The notes beneath the pieces were generated by a model. That model saw only the letters and a program-made list of their open reading frames with translations. It was not told where the DNA came from and ran no database searches. Made by a program: the position numbers and the translations under genes. DNA of 64,000 nt from contig JAQISU010000108.1 in the NCBI GenBank assembly GCA_029339505.1, positions 19,276,501 to 19,340,500 on the forward strand, in the 5' to 3' direction. The stretch's first letter is position 1. Every line of letters begins with the position of its first letter. The DNA is from Unio delphinus. Taxonomy: Eukaryota; Mollusca; Bivalvia; Unionida; Unionidae. Positions 1 to 12,776 of this stretch are shown here, one piece after another.

Positions 1-179
1 AAGAACTCCTTGGAAAACTTGGCCAATATAACTGAAATTATTTTACAATACAAGTGTTGGTAGGTCTTGTTCAGGATGACAAACATGTTTGTCAGGTCTG
101 ATGTTTCATTAAATACATGTTTGGCATATAATTTCATAATATTAATTAGAAGCTTAGAAACAACAGCAAAAACATCTAC

Positions 180-982
180 AAATAGAAATGTCTGCATTAT
201 GTCCTACTGGTTTTAAAGGATTGCCATAAGACATAAGGGTATCACCTGAAGATGCTGTTCATATTAAAAAAATCACCATGCTCCAAAACTTTATATAAGA
301 GTTTACCCTTTTTCAAGTTTTTGACTTGCTGTATCAAAAATCTAACAATTTTCATTGGATGACAATGAAATATGAAATTTGGGAATAATTTTGGTCATCC
401 GAAGATACACATATAGACATAAATCCACTTTGATGTTGCAAGTTATTGTCGTTCTTCAGCATGCATTGTATGACAGCTTTTAATAGATCACTTCAAAACT
501 TGGCATGTTATGGTCATCATCTGAAGATGGTAATGACAAAAAATCACTGTAATTGCTTTTACGGACCTATAGTTACTTGCAAATTGATGTAGTTTATGGC
601 AAAATCAAAAACACAAACATCCTCACATAATTTCATTGGATTGCCATGAAACTTGAAAAACTTTTGAGTCACTATCTGATGAATTTCACAGTTCTATGAT
701 TTCTGTTGGACATATTGCCCTTTTCAATTTGGAGCCTGATGTAGTATATACCAGAATCTTCTAAATGCAATAACTTTAGTTTGCCATGAAACTTTATACA
801 AGTTGTGGTCATTTGAAGATGTGAGTACTGACTGCAATTTAGAATTACTGCCTATTTTATCACACAGCTGAATGCAATGTAAAATGAAATATTGGGAATA
901 TAACTTGTGATGGTGTGCTTTTACAGATTGCTGTGAAACATGGTGTTTATATTGTGATAATCATCTAATGGTGCATGTATAT
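180..982. repeat. Degenerate ~140-bp tandem repeat, host intergenic
   Basis: A phrase of the type 'ttggattgccatgaaact...tggtcat.tgaagatg' recurs with heavy divergence near 219, 354, 480, 632, 768 and 921, a spacing of roughly 130-150 bp. A similar phrase ('ttcattggattactgttaaact') reappears near 4070. No open frame runs through it, so I read it as an old satellite-like repeat rather than coding sequence. MITE copy 1 begins where the last unit ends. Unit length was judged by eye. Confidence 0.45.
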
Positions 983-1446
983 GGTATAACGGTACCAATC
1001 GCACAAGTCCATGTGGGTGGAGCTTAAGGTGTAGGGTCCATACCATTCAGACCTTAAGAACAAGACAAGCTTTGATTGGTGGATTATGTAAGAGTTGTAC
1101 TTTCTGTTAGGCTTAAAAAATAGTTTAGCCTCTTGGCAACATGTGAATGTATGTTAATTCCTATACAGATCATATTTTGTATTTTTTATGATTTTTTGAA
1201 AATGTCATAGACATGACTGAAAATAGGTATGATGTGACTAGATAACTCATACCCCTGTCTAGTTCCAGCAGAGTTATCTCTCTTAAATGCAATGGAGTAC
1301 CTGGTTTTGTCATCATCAAATTGACAATCTAACATTGTTCTCTATAACAGTGTGTGAGATGCACGCTAAATTAGGATAGAAAATATATTTATCTCTCCAA
1401 ATATTAGCATTGAGGTCTATGGAAAAACAATTGGTACCGTGATACC
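983..1446. mobile_element. 464-bp MITE, copy 1
   Basis: The element starts GGTATAACGGTACCAAT and ends ATTGGTACCGTGATACC. The reverse complement of the end differs from the start at one of 17 positions, so these are terminal inverted repeats. A second copy of exactly the same length lies at 3496-3959 with only about five visible differences. There is no transposase frame, so it is non-autonomous. The flanks are AT-rich and I could not fix a target duplication, so the transposase superfamily is unassigned. Confidence 0.8.
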
Positions 1447-3495
1447 TAAAAGGTAATACCAGCTTCACAGTGCATCCATAGCACCGAGTATACATAGCCA
1501 CCATTTATATACTGTCATAGTGTCATTTGGTTAAACAATGGATATTGAGAAGTTTTTGTCTAATATTGACAGACTTTTACATAGAAAATGTATAAAATCT
1601 TCAGAAAATAAGACACATTAGCTTTGGAATGAGGCTTTTGTAACTATACTTATAACATATATAGACTGATGGCTTTGTGTCTGTGTAGTCAGCTTCAAGA
1701 TTAGCATACTTGCAAAAAACATAAGTTATGTAAAGTTAATTTAGTTAATTTTAGCCAAATATTGACTATTTTATGCGCAAAAGATGAAAAATCATGGATA
1801 AAGAGCAACTCTCTTGTTCTTCTAAAGCATGTCATAGACCAGGAATAGAGGACACTTTTGGTCCTCTTGTAGATAGTTCACTTGTATCATAAAGAATATT
1901 CTGGTATGAGTATTTTAGGTAATTTATTAAAGATATGGTATTCCTTTTTATTTTGATTTGAATTGTCCTGCTCTAATTGTCTTTTTTTTTTCTTGTAAAC
2001 TTTTGTGCCTTGAGAAATGAACATGCGATTCCTTAGTTAGATAATCATTCTTGAGGTCTCTACTACATATAGTTGCCTGGATTTTAGGTTCTCGCTTTAT
2101 CAGTAATGCATTTATGAATAATTTAATTGCATTAAAGTTAATACATGTGTTCTTGAACTCATCTATAGTACATGTATAATATATTGCATAAAATAAAAAG
2201 ACTACACCTTATGTATATCATTCAGTTATCTCCCTTACACCAGACATACATTTCAATAGATAAAAACCCACAATTTAAGTGAGTTTTTATGAAAATCAAG
2301 AGAAGATTTGTGAATTATCATATTAGCCCTTGGTCTTGATGCAAATTGAACTAAAAGTACTTTAATAATTTCTCCCAGTAAAGTTTACAAGTTTGAAAAC
2401 TGATCAAACATGCCTTGTTTGGTTTAGGTATTTTTTTTCTGTCTAACAGAAGCCCATTATTGGTAATTTCTTATTTAGAAGAAATATAACTTATACGCAT
2501 CTATATTATCTAAATTATTCAACCTTATATATTAGCTAGGAATGAACACCATGTCACCTGATATTTGGTGCCTGTAAGGGATGTAATAGCACACGTGCCT
2601 TTGAATTGTATTTGCACCTATGGTCCACTGCTGCCCTATATTTTCTAAGATAATATTATCAAGCTCTCACTTCTCATTTTTCTCATTGCTGCTTTTGTCT
2701 CCTTTAATTACATTATCATTAGCTACATCTCCCATTTAGATACACACTTTCCTCCTGTTTTTAAATCCATTGAACTCACTATACTCATTGTTAAACTTGA
2801 GCCTTTTTCAGTATTTCAATCCACATTTTCACCTGCAAACCCAACATAACCACTACGAAAGCTTTTATTTAATTTATTTGGTGTCAGATTGGCTTATTAC
2901 ATCAACTGTATTCACTACACAAAGGAGGGAAGCTTTCAATTTGTATGACAAAGAGGCTGGGTAGCTTGACCTTTGTGTGAGGACTGGGGGTTACTGACCT
3001 CATTCATATGCTGACACTGTAAAGTGTTCAAAGCTAAGACTATAATTAGATTGGGCCATGTCCACCTGTCCCTGTTGTTACTTTCTGTGTTCATGAAACA
3101 AATATAAGTCCTTTATTTTAGATCAAAAGGTCTCTTTAAGAGTAGAACTGGTACATGCTAACTAGTGCATTGACCTTTGACCTTACTATTAAACAATATG
3201 ACATAATGTGATTTATCCCCTATCACCAAAGTGAAGTTCGATAAGTGCTAATATGAATAAAACACAACTCATAGTTAAAAGAATTCATTTTATTTCAAAA
3301 GATGAGTTTGATAGTGAAGCTAAAGTATGAAAACAAAGAGTTCAAACAACTCCATAACATTTCTATACACAATCATATAAAACATAGCTTAGTACTTCAT
3401 AAAATTGTTTTTGACAAGCGAGACTAAGTACATTTGTTAGTTTATATAGTCCTGAGCTATTTCACAGATTATTGGGAAAATCAAGGTTTGCTATA
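1447..3495. other. No gene seen; AT-rich intergenic or intronic DNA
   Basis: Only short, compositionally biased open frames occur here and none has recognisable domain character. I see no convincing repeat structure. The stretch could be intron of the gene whose last exons lie at 4880-5276, but nothing in the sequence proves that. Confidence 0.5.
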
Positions 3496-3959
3496 GGTAT
3501 AACGGTACCAATTGCAAAAGTCCATGTGGGTGGAGCTTAAGGTGTTGGGTCCATACCATTCAGACCTTAAGAACAAGACAAGCTTTGATTGGTGGATTAT
3601 GTAAGAGTTGTACTTTCTGTTAGGCTTAAAAAATAGTTTAGCCTCTTGGCAACATGTGAATGTATGTTAATTCCTATACAGATCATATTTTGTATTTTTT
3701 ATGATTTTTTGAAAATGTCATAGACATGACTGAAAATAGGTATGTTGTGACTAGATAACTCATACCCCTGTCTAGTTCCAGCAGAGTTATCTCTCTTAAA
3801 TGCAATGGAGTACCTGGTTTTGTCATCATCAAATTGACAATCTAACATTGTTCTCTATAACAGTGTGTGAGATGCATGCTAAATTAGGATAGAAAATATA
3901 TTTATCTCTCCAAATATTAGCATTGAGGTCTATGGAAAAACAATTGGTACCGTGATACC
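3496..3959. mobile_element. 464-bp MITE, copy 2
   Basis: This is the second copy of the element at 983-1446, in the same orientation and with the same termini and length. About five substitutions separate the two, for example 'ggtgttggg' against 'ggtgtaggg' and 'atgcatgct' against 'atgcacgct'. Such high identity between copies 2.5 kb apart suggests recent transposition or local gene conversion. Confidence 0.8.
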
Positions 3960-4879
3960 ATATGACCAATCTTTGTTTTCCCTGTTATGCTCGTGAGAGT
4001 TATTGCCCTTTGTCTTACAGTTGCATGCAATGTACTGCAGAATTTTGTGAATGAAACTACTGTAGCAGGTTTCATTGGATTACTGTTAAACTTAGTATAT
4101 CCTATTAGTAAAACTTAGTATATCTAATTAGTAAAACTTAGTATATCTAATTAGTAATCATCAGACAATATTCATGTTGATCAATCACTGTACTTGCAGT
4201 ATAAATATACACACTTTTGTTTCTTCTAGACTCATGTCCATCATTGAGGAACGGTTAGATGTTGAATAGATAGGGATATAATTACATACGCAAATCAGCC
4301 ACCATTCCTGTAAAAATAGTGTTGCACAAGCTGCTAAATAAACTGCATTAGAATATAGTGCAAAGTCAAACTTTTTATACACAAGTCGATGCAAGGGGTA
4401 TTGCAATTATAAAATGGTTAAATGGGTACCTTAGGTGTGCCTTTTATGGTTTTACGTAATCAGCTCTATTCTGGACAGAGATAGAACCCTTCTGGATTGG
4501 TTTGCTTGAGTTGATAAGATCTTTATGAGAATTGCATGTTAATCATTTCATGTCAGCATTTCAAGGAGTCATGTCTGTGAGCATTTTTGTCGAGGCACAA
4601 CAGTGTTACACAAATCCATCGGTCACTCTTTATTTGGGTTTTGCAGCGAGGCAAGTTTTCAGGCATCGTGGTGTAGTTCATTTGTCCCATAAATACATTT
4701 CTTGTGTGTTGTCTTTCATCATTTTCTTTTATTGCGTCTATTTTTGATGTGTCTGTTTCTACAGAACTTAAGCTTGTGTTTTAAGGCACTTTGGTGGGGC
4801 ACACATGTTCCATGAAACATTCTAATCTTTTGTTTGCAGTTATGAATACAATTTAGTCTTAAAATTATTTTCTGCACAG

Positions 4880-4950
4880 AAGTTTACGTGATGAACAATC
4901 TAAGGACTATCCAGCGTCTGTTGAACAGTCAGATAACAATATTTCTGCAG
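4880..4950 (+). CDS. Candidate internal exon of an unrecognised gene
   Basis: A 71-nt block sits between a pyrimidine-rich acceptor ending in CAG at 4879 and a good donor (CTGCAG|gtgatt) at 4950/4951. The frame whose last codon ends at 4950 has no stops and would join in phase 0 to the frame of the next exon at 4986. The intron between would be only 35 nt, which is very short for an animal gene. The peptide is not recognised. An alternative frame, rich in Ser/Asp/Glu, would hit a stop just after the join. RNA evidence would be needed to choose. Confidence 0.3.
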
Positions 4951-4985
4951 GTGATTTTAAACATTCTCTTTTTTTTTTGTTACAG

Positions 4986-5276
4986 AGTGAAGGCAGTTCA
5001 GTAATAAACAGCACATTTGTATTTGAAGAAAAGGAAAATTCAAGTACATCACCTGAAATCCTGCAGACTTCTCAGAAGACCCACAAGATATTGGGACTGA
5101 TACAAAAGGATGATAGCGGACAACGGAGCTCTGATGAGTTTATTTTGCCTGGTCCGCTAAAGTCACGGAAAAGTGCACATTCTATTAGCAGCCTAGGAGA
5201 CGAGTCATTAAGTCGGGGACTGAAGAGACGAAAACTTCTCCCGAGCAAGCAAGGAAGCTTCTTTGAGCCACTGTAA
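4986..5276 (+). CDS. Terminal coding exon, nuclear-type protein, family not recognised
   Basis: A strong acceptor (poly-T tract then TTACAG) at 4971-4985 opens a 96-codon frame ending in TAA at 5274-5276. The peptide is hydrophilic and rich in Ser, Lys and Glu. It has a basic cluster near the C-terminus (GLKRRKLLPSK) that looks like a nuclear localisation signal, and ends GSFFEPL. I recognise no domain. The sequence after the stop is AT-rich with minisatellites, as in a long 3' UTR. It is probably the last exon of a host gene whose other exons are upstream, outside what I can delimit. A chance open frame cannot be excluded, but the acceptor and composition argue for coding. Confidence 0.5.
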   Translation, partial: SEGSSVINSTFVFEEKENSSTSPEILQTSQKTHKILGLIQKDDSGQRSSDEFILPGPLKSRKSAHSISSLGDESLSRGLKRRKLLPSKQGSFFEPL

Positions 5277-5689
5277 AAGTGTTCATTAAAGAGCACAACA
5301 AATTTGTTCATTGCCAAACGAAGACCTTGCTTTCATTGAACATGGAGATATCCCCAACTTGTGGTCTTTGATGTAATCAGGAAGAGGGTTTACTAGTTAT
5401 GTTGAGCGATGTACTAAACGTTTTACTATGCCATTTTCCCGCACTCTTGCTTGCCCTCTTGAATGAGAGTGAAATTGTAAAAGAGAAACCACATAACTCA
5501 TTATGGAGTTTTCTTTTTCAAAGTTGTACCATTGACGCTGATGTTTGAATATGAAAATGAACAGATGTGCAAGTGTGTGTGACTGTTTCTAAGCCTGTAT
5601 GTATGTATTTGACCATGTATGTGTATGTCTTCAGCTTTGAATATAGCCCAGATTTGTCATTTACAAGCAATAACACATACAATGATTCA

Positions 5690-6085
5690 GCAATGCAGAA
5701 GTTATCTTCAAAGTGAATCAGTAATTGAGATGAGTTCTTTCAAGCAACATGCATCATTTTAACTTTCTCATCAGCAGTGATTTAGCAATGTAGATGAGAT
5801 CTTTCAAGGAACATGCATCATTTTAATTTTCTCATCAGCAGTGATTTAGCGATGTAGATGAGATCTTTCAAGGAACATGCATCATTTTAATTTTCTCATC
5901 AGCAGTGATTTAACGATGTAGATGAGGTCTTTCAAGAACATGCATCATTTTAATTGTCTCAACAGCAGTGATTTAGCGATGTAGATGAGATCTATAAGGA
6001 ACGTGCATCATTTCAGTTCTCTTCAGTAGTGATTCAGTGATGAAGAAACTCCATCTTTTTAATGGTCTTATCAGCAGTGTATAGT
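5690..6085. repeat. Minisatellite, ~68-bp unit
   Basis: About five diverging copies of a unit containing 'gatgtagatgagatctttcaaggaacatgcatcattttaa' and 'tctcatcagcagtgattta' follow one another. It lies some 400 bp beyond the stop of the preceding exon and so may be in its 3' UTR. Confidence 0.75.
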
Positions 6086-6744
6086 ACAATGTGAAGACAA
6101 TTTTCCTCTGGGATTGTTGTTAGTACATTCAGCAAATCAGGACTGTGATTTTTCATATGGCTGTTTCTTCTAGACAATATGACTTGTGTAAATGTGATCG
6201 TCACTATGATGTGTGTAGTTATGAAGCAGTTTCTTCCTGAAAATTGTGTACCTCATTGTCTAATTTATTTGCAAGACTTCAGCCCCATGCTTTATCCAAA
6301 ACTACAGTCCCAAGCTTTATCCAAATCTTCAGTCCCAAGGCTTATCCAAAACATCTGGGAAAAGCTTATGATCACAAGACAAAAACATTGACAGCAAAAG
6401 AATTATATTTTCTTCATTTATATCACCCTTTATCACAACAATTATGATTTACTTTATATAAGATATTAAATTATAAAATGTAAGAAGCTCTGAATTATAT
6501 GGTGAAAGCAGTTCTTAAAGAATTACTAGAACCAGGAAGCTATTTTTTTTGTTAGCTAATCATTGATTGAAAACCTTGAATATGTTGTGTGTATGACTTC
6601 AGTTTCTTAGTGACTAAAACATATTGTCCCTTGCGATAAACATGTTTTTGACAAGATTGATTTTAGAGGAATAGGAGATACTTTTTTGCTCACTCATATT
6701 CTATGACTGTGGCATTAAGTGTTATTCATATCTATCCTTTTCAT

Positions 6745-7460
6745 TTCATCCCATCATGTCATAATCCTGACATGTTATCCGTGTCTGTCCTTCCTATGAC
6801 ATCCCATCATATCACAATTCAACAATTCAGACATGCTCTCCATTTCGGTCTATCATTCCCATTATATCACAACTCTGACATGTTATCAATGCCTGTGTTT
6901 CCAATGGCATCACAGCCTTGATATGTTACCCTTATTAATCTATCTAATGAAATCACAACTTTGACATGTTACCAATGTCAATCATACCCATCCCATCAGG
7001 TCATGTTTTTGAAATTTTACCCATATATGTCTTTCCCATTATATCACAACTCTGACATGTTACCCATGTCTCTCTTTCCAATCCCATCACAGCCCTGATA
7101 TGTTACCCATATTCATCTATCTAGTTACATCACAACTCTTGACATGTTAACCATGTCTCTCTTTCCAATCCCATCACAGCCCTGATATGTTACCCATATT
7201 CATCTATCTAATCACATCACAACTCTGACATGTTACCCATGTCTCTCTTTCCAATCCCATCACAGCCGTGATATGTTACCCATATTCATCTATCTTATTA
7301 CATCACAACTGTGACATGTCCCATGTCTCTCTTTCCAATCCCATCACAGCCGTGATATGTTACCCATATTCATCTATCGAATTACATCACAACTGTGACA
7401 TGTCCCATGTCTCTCTTTCCCATTACATCACATCCCTCACATGTTACCCATGTGTTCTTT
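6745..7460. repeat. Minisatellite, ~86-bp compound unit
   Basis: A unit made of two related halves ('atcacaactctgacatgttacccatgtctctctttccaat' and 'atcacagccctgatatgttacccatattcatctat') recurs near 7044, 7129, 7217, 7302 and 7385. More diverged copies occur to the left. Open frames seen here are by-products of the repeat. Confidence 0.8.
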
Positions 7461-8909
7461 ACATCGCTTTGTATTTTGTTCCAACCCAGATAAATTTTGT
7501 TTCTGCTTGAAAACTTTTCTTTGCCTTTGAGGATCAAATTTACTATGAAGCTCTATAAGTTCATCAACATTGCAGTTGTGATGCCATCCATGTAGGACAT
7601 TGTTTTGAAAACAAATTTCAGTGAAAGTTCATGGTTTAGACTGGCATAGCCGGTCTTTCATTCAAATTTGTAACTTGGCGGACGATTCTGCCCTCTGGAA
7701 ATGGCAATAAGAATAAGCAAGATCTCTTGTGTATGTGTCATTCTTTTCCAACTAAGTTGTCATCATCTAGGTACAATTCAGAAAAAGCCTGTGCACATAG
7801 TTTTAGTCCTCGTATACAAATCACTTGTGTGACCCTGTGCATAGTTTTTACTACTACGACTCACTGCTGCTGAGACTACGTTGTAGACTGGTTCTTATGC
7901 TGAATACTATAGCATAATCACTGACCATAGATACTGGCAATGAAAACATGGTTATATTTATTTTCATTATTTCATTCATAATAACTGGATTTCAAAGAAA
8001 TAAAAAAAACTGATTATATCGTGTCTGTTTTTTAAAAAATATTTCATATATTTACTTTTTTGACATACTTCTACAAGCCATCATGCAAGAAATCCCAGTC
8101 AAATAAACTGTCCCACAAAGTAAATCCAATTTTATACGTATTAAATATGAACGAACTCTATGCTAAATACCTAACTTATATTACTACCTCTCAAAACAGT
8201 CATTTTTGGGATATCTGCATAATGCTTATGACAGTTTACATTCCAAGAAATGCCTACATCTCCATGATGCTGGTATCATACCATTTTGGGTTTCTGCATT
8301 TGTTCCCCCATTTTCTTGGCATAATCATTTCTTTAACAAGTTTTTCCACCAGAAATTCAAGAAAAGACTTTAGAAAAGGCCTCTCTTGGCTTGGTAGTAC
8401 AAGTCCAATAATTTAATCAAAATCAGAATCAAAACCATGATCTGGAGCCTAGTGATGTCATCACTCCCTTGTGCAATTGAGACAATGGGATCCTCGTCAT
8501 CGGATTCAAAATAACTTGCATCTGGTGTTTAAACTCTACTATTATCAATATCTGATCCAATTTATAAGATCGGTCTAATAAATTCTGTATTGCTTGCAAA
8601 GCCCTTAAAACTCATAACTGAAACAGAATATCTCTTTGTTTATGTCAGCTACACGTTTTGTAAAGTGCAGAAAATCCTGTATGTCAAAATTTAGAGGATC
8701 ACATTTCAAAATGTTGACTGAATAGTCCTCTCATTGGTTATAATAATCAAATATGTGTCATCTTTGGTATTTTCAGACAGTCAATGTCCAGTTAACATAG
8801 GAGTAACACCCATCTATGTGGCACTGATATTTCAAGTACATGTAGTACTGTATTATACAAATCATTGTGTCAATAGGGACTAAGCAAGTGTTATTGACAC
8901 TGCTTATTT
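7461..8909. other. No gene seen
   Basis: AT-rich DNA with one 118-codon open frame (8060-8416, +) of biased composition. It has no recognisable domain and no splice context that I trust. I see no repeats or RNA genes. Confidence 0.45.
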
Positions 8910-9402
8910 ACGGATTTACAGGTGACATTTAAATGTGGCAGTGGGGTTGAGGAGCTATTTACAGGTGACATTTAAATGCGGCAGTGGGGTTGAGGAGCTA
9001 TTTACAGGTGACATTTAAATGCGGCAGTGGGGTTGAGGAGCTATTTAGATGCAGCAGTGGGGCTGAAGAGCTATTTACAGGTGACATTTAAATGTGGCAG
9101 TGGGGTTGGCGATTTACAGTTGATATTTAGATGTAGTAGTGTAGTTGAGCTATTTACAGGTGACTTTAAAAATGTGGCAGTGGGGTTGACGATTTACAGT
9201 TGATATTTATATGCGGCAGTGTAGATGAGCTATTTACAGGTGACATTTAAATGCGGTAGTGGGGTTGACGATTTACAGTTGATATTTAGATGCGGCAGTG
9301 TAGATGAGCTATTTACAGGTGACATTTAAATGATCCAGCAGTTGGTTTGAGGAATTATATATAGGTGACGTTTAAATGAGGCAGTGGGGTTGATGATTTA
9401 CT
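8910..9402. repeat. Minisatellite with nested 44- and ~78-bp periods
   Basis: The left part repeats 'ggagctatttacaggtgacatttaaatgcggcagtggggttga' with a 44-bp period. The right part alternates that unit with a related one ('gatttacagttgatatttagatgcggcagtgtagatgagc'), giving a higher-order period near 78 bp. This is a clear case of higher-order repeat evolution. Confidence 0.8.
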
Positions 9403-10829
9403 TGTGACACATAGCTCCGCTAAGCGACGTTGTAACTTTGTCGCGGTCTAAAAGAATTGTAATTTTGGCATACTTAAAATCAAATTTTTTAGTCGTATTG
9501 TGAATGAATGCCATGGAGTTGTTTGTAAGGTCAACCAACTCAGTTCTGCGTTTCTTATTTTATGGGGCTGAATTATTGGGTCGATTGTGAACTAAAGTTA
9601 ATGGATTTTAGATGGAAATGTAGGCTACTCGAAATTCCAGTACAGCTTCTGTTTTTATCAGGTTTTTCAGGATATATCTGTCGGATTTGAAAAACTAAGA
9701 ATGTAAAATTTGAGTGAATTTAGGATGCATATTTATGTAAGTATATTTATTATCATTCTTTTTTACCAGCTAATAAAACATGCTTATGTCCTGTCACTTG
9801 CATCTCGCTGTTGGAGATAACCCAGCTATGACCTGTATCATACAGAGTCCTCTATTGCCAGCCTCACATTATATCAAAATAGTTACACTGGCAAAACTGA
9901 AAACCAGCTGTTGTGTGACGCTCCATTTACCCAGCCTGAAATACTAATTTTACATCGTTCCGGTTTATTACCTGAGGCCCTTTGTTTCCTACCAAAACCT
10001 TCAACTGCATTTTGTTCCTTAAAACTAGTAGTTTGACATACTTGTGAAAAGGTACCTTTCTGATAGATATGCGATAGCCTTTGGCTTCATCATGCTTTTC
10101 TATGCTATATTTTCTAGGCCTAGAGAGTTCTCATCATAGTCTTAACCATTGCAAAAAGATATGAATATTTTTAAATAGCTATTTTAATTATCAGAACGGT
10201 ATTTTCTATTACAGCATCTATCACGCTCATTCGTTTGCTTCTTTTTTTTCTGACTCAGTGAGCTCGTCCACATCGTTAACTTTGTCATCTGTCCTTCAAA
10301 CGGACGAACAGCTGCTGTTGTTCATTCACAATTTCAGTCATCCAAAACCTAAAGTGTCTATGATACGACATTATAGTTTTGTTTGTTTAAAAAGTAATTC
10401 TTAAGACGCAATACTTTCTTTACCCATACGTGTAGTGCACGTGCATACAAATTGAAGGTGTTCAGTATCATAAACTACGATTCTGACAAGGAAAACTTAA
10501 CGGAGACAAAAATGAGCATATAATAAGATGAATGGTTATACAGTATTTGCCAGAAGAAGAAAAAACTAGTTTATATTTTCCAAAACAAATGCAGTAAGCT
10601 ATAATTATTTTAAAAAAAATACATCAAGAAAAATTAAATTCGCAGATGCTTTTAGTTAAAACAAAGACTTCAAGAATATCAGAGATTTTACTACCATTGA
10701 CTTCTCTGCATATGCAACACCCAACTTATCCAAGCATTGTGAAATAATTACAAACCCAGTTTGTGGGTTATTGATTGGTCTTGTTTGATCAGGAATAAAA
10801 AACCTGATATTGAATACGATTTTACGATG
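9403..10829. other. No gene seen
   Basis: Mixed-composition intergenic DNA. I found no open frame with domain character, no tRNA-like sequence and no obvious repeat. Confidence 0.45.
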
Positions 10830-10852
10830 AATCAAATGGGATCGGTTGTACG

Positions 10853-11304
10853 TGATGGCGCCATCGGCTGATGCCTAGATGTGTCGCAAATGTGCCAAAA
10901 TTCATTCGTGACAATCGTTATATGGTAATGATAGTACGTGGAATTGACGCACATGGTCTTGGAAATATTCTTCTTACTAAATATGCCACATACCACACAT
11001 GGGATGTATTTCGTGTAATGTTTGCGAGAATCGCAAGGACCAGCAGTTTTCTCACCGTTTATTAGACTGGAATTTTCTGGAGTAAATATCGTTCCCGTCT
11101 GGACTCGAATGTGTCTCAAACGTAAATTTAATAAAAGAAGTCCTTACAATGGGTTTGGAACAAATATTTGCTTCGCTGACTAAACCAAGAAAGGAATTTA
11201 CCGAACGTGCTGATGCTATTCAAAGGATAACACGAACAAGAGTTGAACAAGTTGAAGTTTTAATGAGAACAGAAAAAGAACCGGAACAAATTCGTATACT
11301 GTAT
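10853..11304 (+). pseudogene. 5' part of unknown gene family 'C', cut by an LTR element
   Basis: A decayed + strand frame encodes peptides such as VPKFIRDNRYMVMIVRGIDA and, after a frame change and a stop near 11080, GLEQIFASLTKPRKEF and EKEPEQIRILY. A diverged relative lies at 41430-41790, where VPKVIRDNYNMLMKFLGIDA is readable. This shows a genuine protein family present in more than one copy. The reading is interrupted exactly at the LTR (11305) and resumes at 14979. The family reminds me of uncharacterised, repeat-associated proteins in cnidarian and mollusc genomes, but that is memory, not a search. Function unknown. Confidence 0.5.
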
Positions 11305-11557
11305 TGTTACGTGCTTAGGCTCGAATAAACAGTAACATAGAGTGAAAATAACAAACTTGTAAAACTTAATAAACAATTTATTAAGCACAAATATTTTTCA
11401 GAAAAGAAAAATAAACTTACGGTTTTAAGAATCAGTTCCAAAATTAATCCAAAATAATTCAAAATATTATCCATTTGAGAAATTGCAAAAGTCCTGGTAA
11501 TAAAATGTGCAAATAATTCTAAGTTCGAATCCCAGCGAAGTATCCAATATGGAAGAC
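11305..11557 (-). repeat. 3' LTR, truncated
   Basis: Matches 14184-14441 almost base for base, including 'cttgtaaaacttaataaac' and 'tctaagttcgaat.ccagcg'. The match stops after 'tatggaagac', where the sequence jumps into integrase coding DNA. A deletion therefore removed the start of this LTR together with the end of pol. Confidence 0.85.
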
Positions 11558-11574
11558 TATAGATTTTATATTCC

Positions 11575-12080
11575 TCACCTGGTCTTGGGTAAGGGACCTA
11601 CACAATCTGCCATAATTCTACTAAATGGTTCGTCAGAGGCAGGAATAGGTTGTAGATGAGCCTTAGGTATCTTCTGATTGGGTTGTTCTACCATTTTACA
11701 AGTATGACAAGATCTACAGTATTTGGCAACATCACTTTTGATTTTTGGCCAATAGAAGTGAATCAAGATCTTGTGATAAGTTTTATTAATCCCTAAATGA
11801 TCAGCCAAAGGAGTTTCATGGGCCAGATTAAGTATTTCCTGTCTGTAAGGTTTTGGAACTACTATTTGATAGTTCACTGACCACTCATCACAAGCAGGTA
11901 CCTCGGGAGGTCTCCATTTTCTCATAAGAATTCCATTTTTAATGAAATAACAGACAGGAACTAAAGTGGCTTCAGTCTCACTTATGGCCCATTGAAACAA
12001 ACAGGAGATCTCAGGATCTTTTTCCTGTTCGACGACAAGTGACTGTCGTTTATCACCCTGTTTAGTATAAAGAGAATGAG
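11575..12080 (-). pseudogene. Gypsy Pol fragment: integrase zinc-binding (HHCC) domain
   Basis: The minus-strand frame carries a linker typical of Gypsy Pol (LMRKWRPPEVPACDEWSVNY), then the integrase H2C2 domain: His in LAHETPLADHLG, spacing to YHKILIHFYWPKIKSDV, and Cys in YCRSCHTCKM. It ends at AHLQPIPASDEPFSRIMADC..GPLPKT, the usual run-in to the catalytic core, and is then cut off by the 3' LTR junction. The domain order and residues are diagnostic for Ty3/Gypsy. The upstream RT and RNase H are missing, so this is a remnant. Confidence 0.85.
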
Positions 12081-12084
12081 TTGT

Positions 12085-12600
12085 TTAAAGAGGATCACTA
12101 TGATCAATACCTTCTGATTGATCCAAACAAGGAGTAAAAGTGACCTCATCAAAAGCCTGACCTATACACGTGTCAGCTAAAGGAGTGCTGTCTTCATCAA
12201 CATCATTCTCAAGAGCTTTCTTTGCCATAGCTCTGGTAACTACACAAGCTTGATCTATATCAGAGAATTCTTTTTTCAATTGGATGAACTTTCTGATCCA
12301 AAACAGGCTTGTCAGTTACAAGTGGATTAACCACAACTTTGTCTCCAGCTAAGTAGTTGCCTAGCAATAAATGAATGCCCTCAACGGGTAAAAACGAGAC
12401 TGTTCCGACTGTCACAGGTCCTGACACTAAGTCTGATAACAAATTTACACAATAGAGAGGAACATTAACAAAGCCGCACTCTACTCCCTGAATAAGAACA
12501 CTTTCATTAGAAGAAGACTTCTCAGAAAAAGGCAAGGTACCTGACAATAGAAGCTCCTGTGTCCCTTAAAATTTTAATAGGGGTGGGATTGGCTGAATCA
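12085..12600 (-). pseudogene. Gypsy Pol fragment: aspartic protease and linker
   Basis: The minus strand reads ILRDTGASIV around 12550-12564, the active-site triad of a retropepsin, in a frame followed after a shift by a segment containing FLPVEGIHLLLGNYLAGDKV, typical of the protease flap and core in this clade. A linker with VVTRAMAKKALE follows, and then the sequence meets the integrase fragment directly, without RT. At least one frameshift separates the DTGAS frame from the next. Confidence 0.75.
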
Positions 12601-12776
12601 CCCAAGAGTGATATAGAACCCTTCGATATGAATGGTTCATAATTCTTCATAATAAAATCAGACTGGGGTTTATTAGACCCAACAAATGTATTGCTTTCAA
12701 TACATGACCGTGACCTTGACCTCTTAGAAACAAGAGTATTTGGAACAGGTCTGTCTTGATTCTGTTGTCTATGTTT

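Noticed and set aside
8060..8416. 118-codon ORF as a host exon
   Set aside because: No recognisable domain, biased composition and no trustworthy splice or start context.
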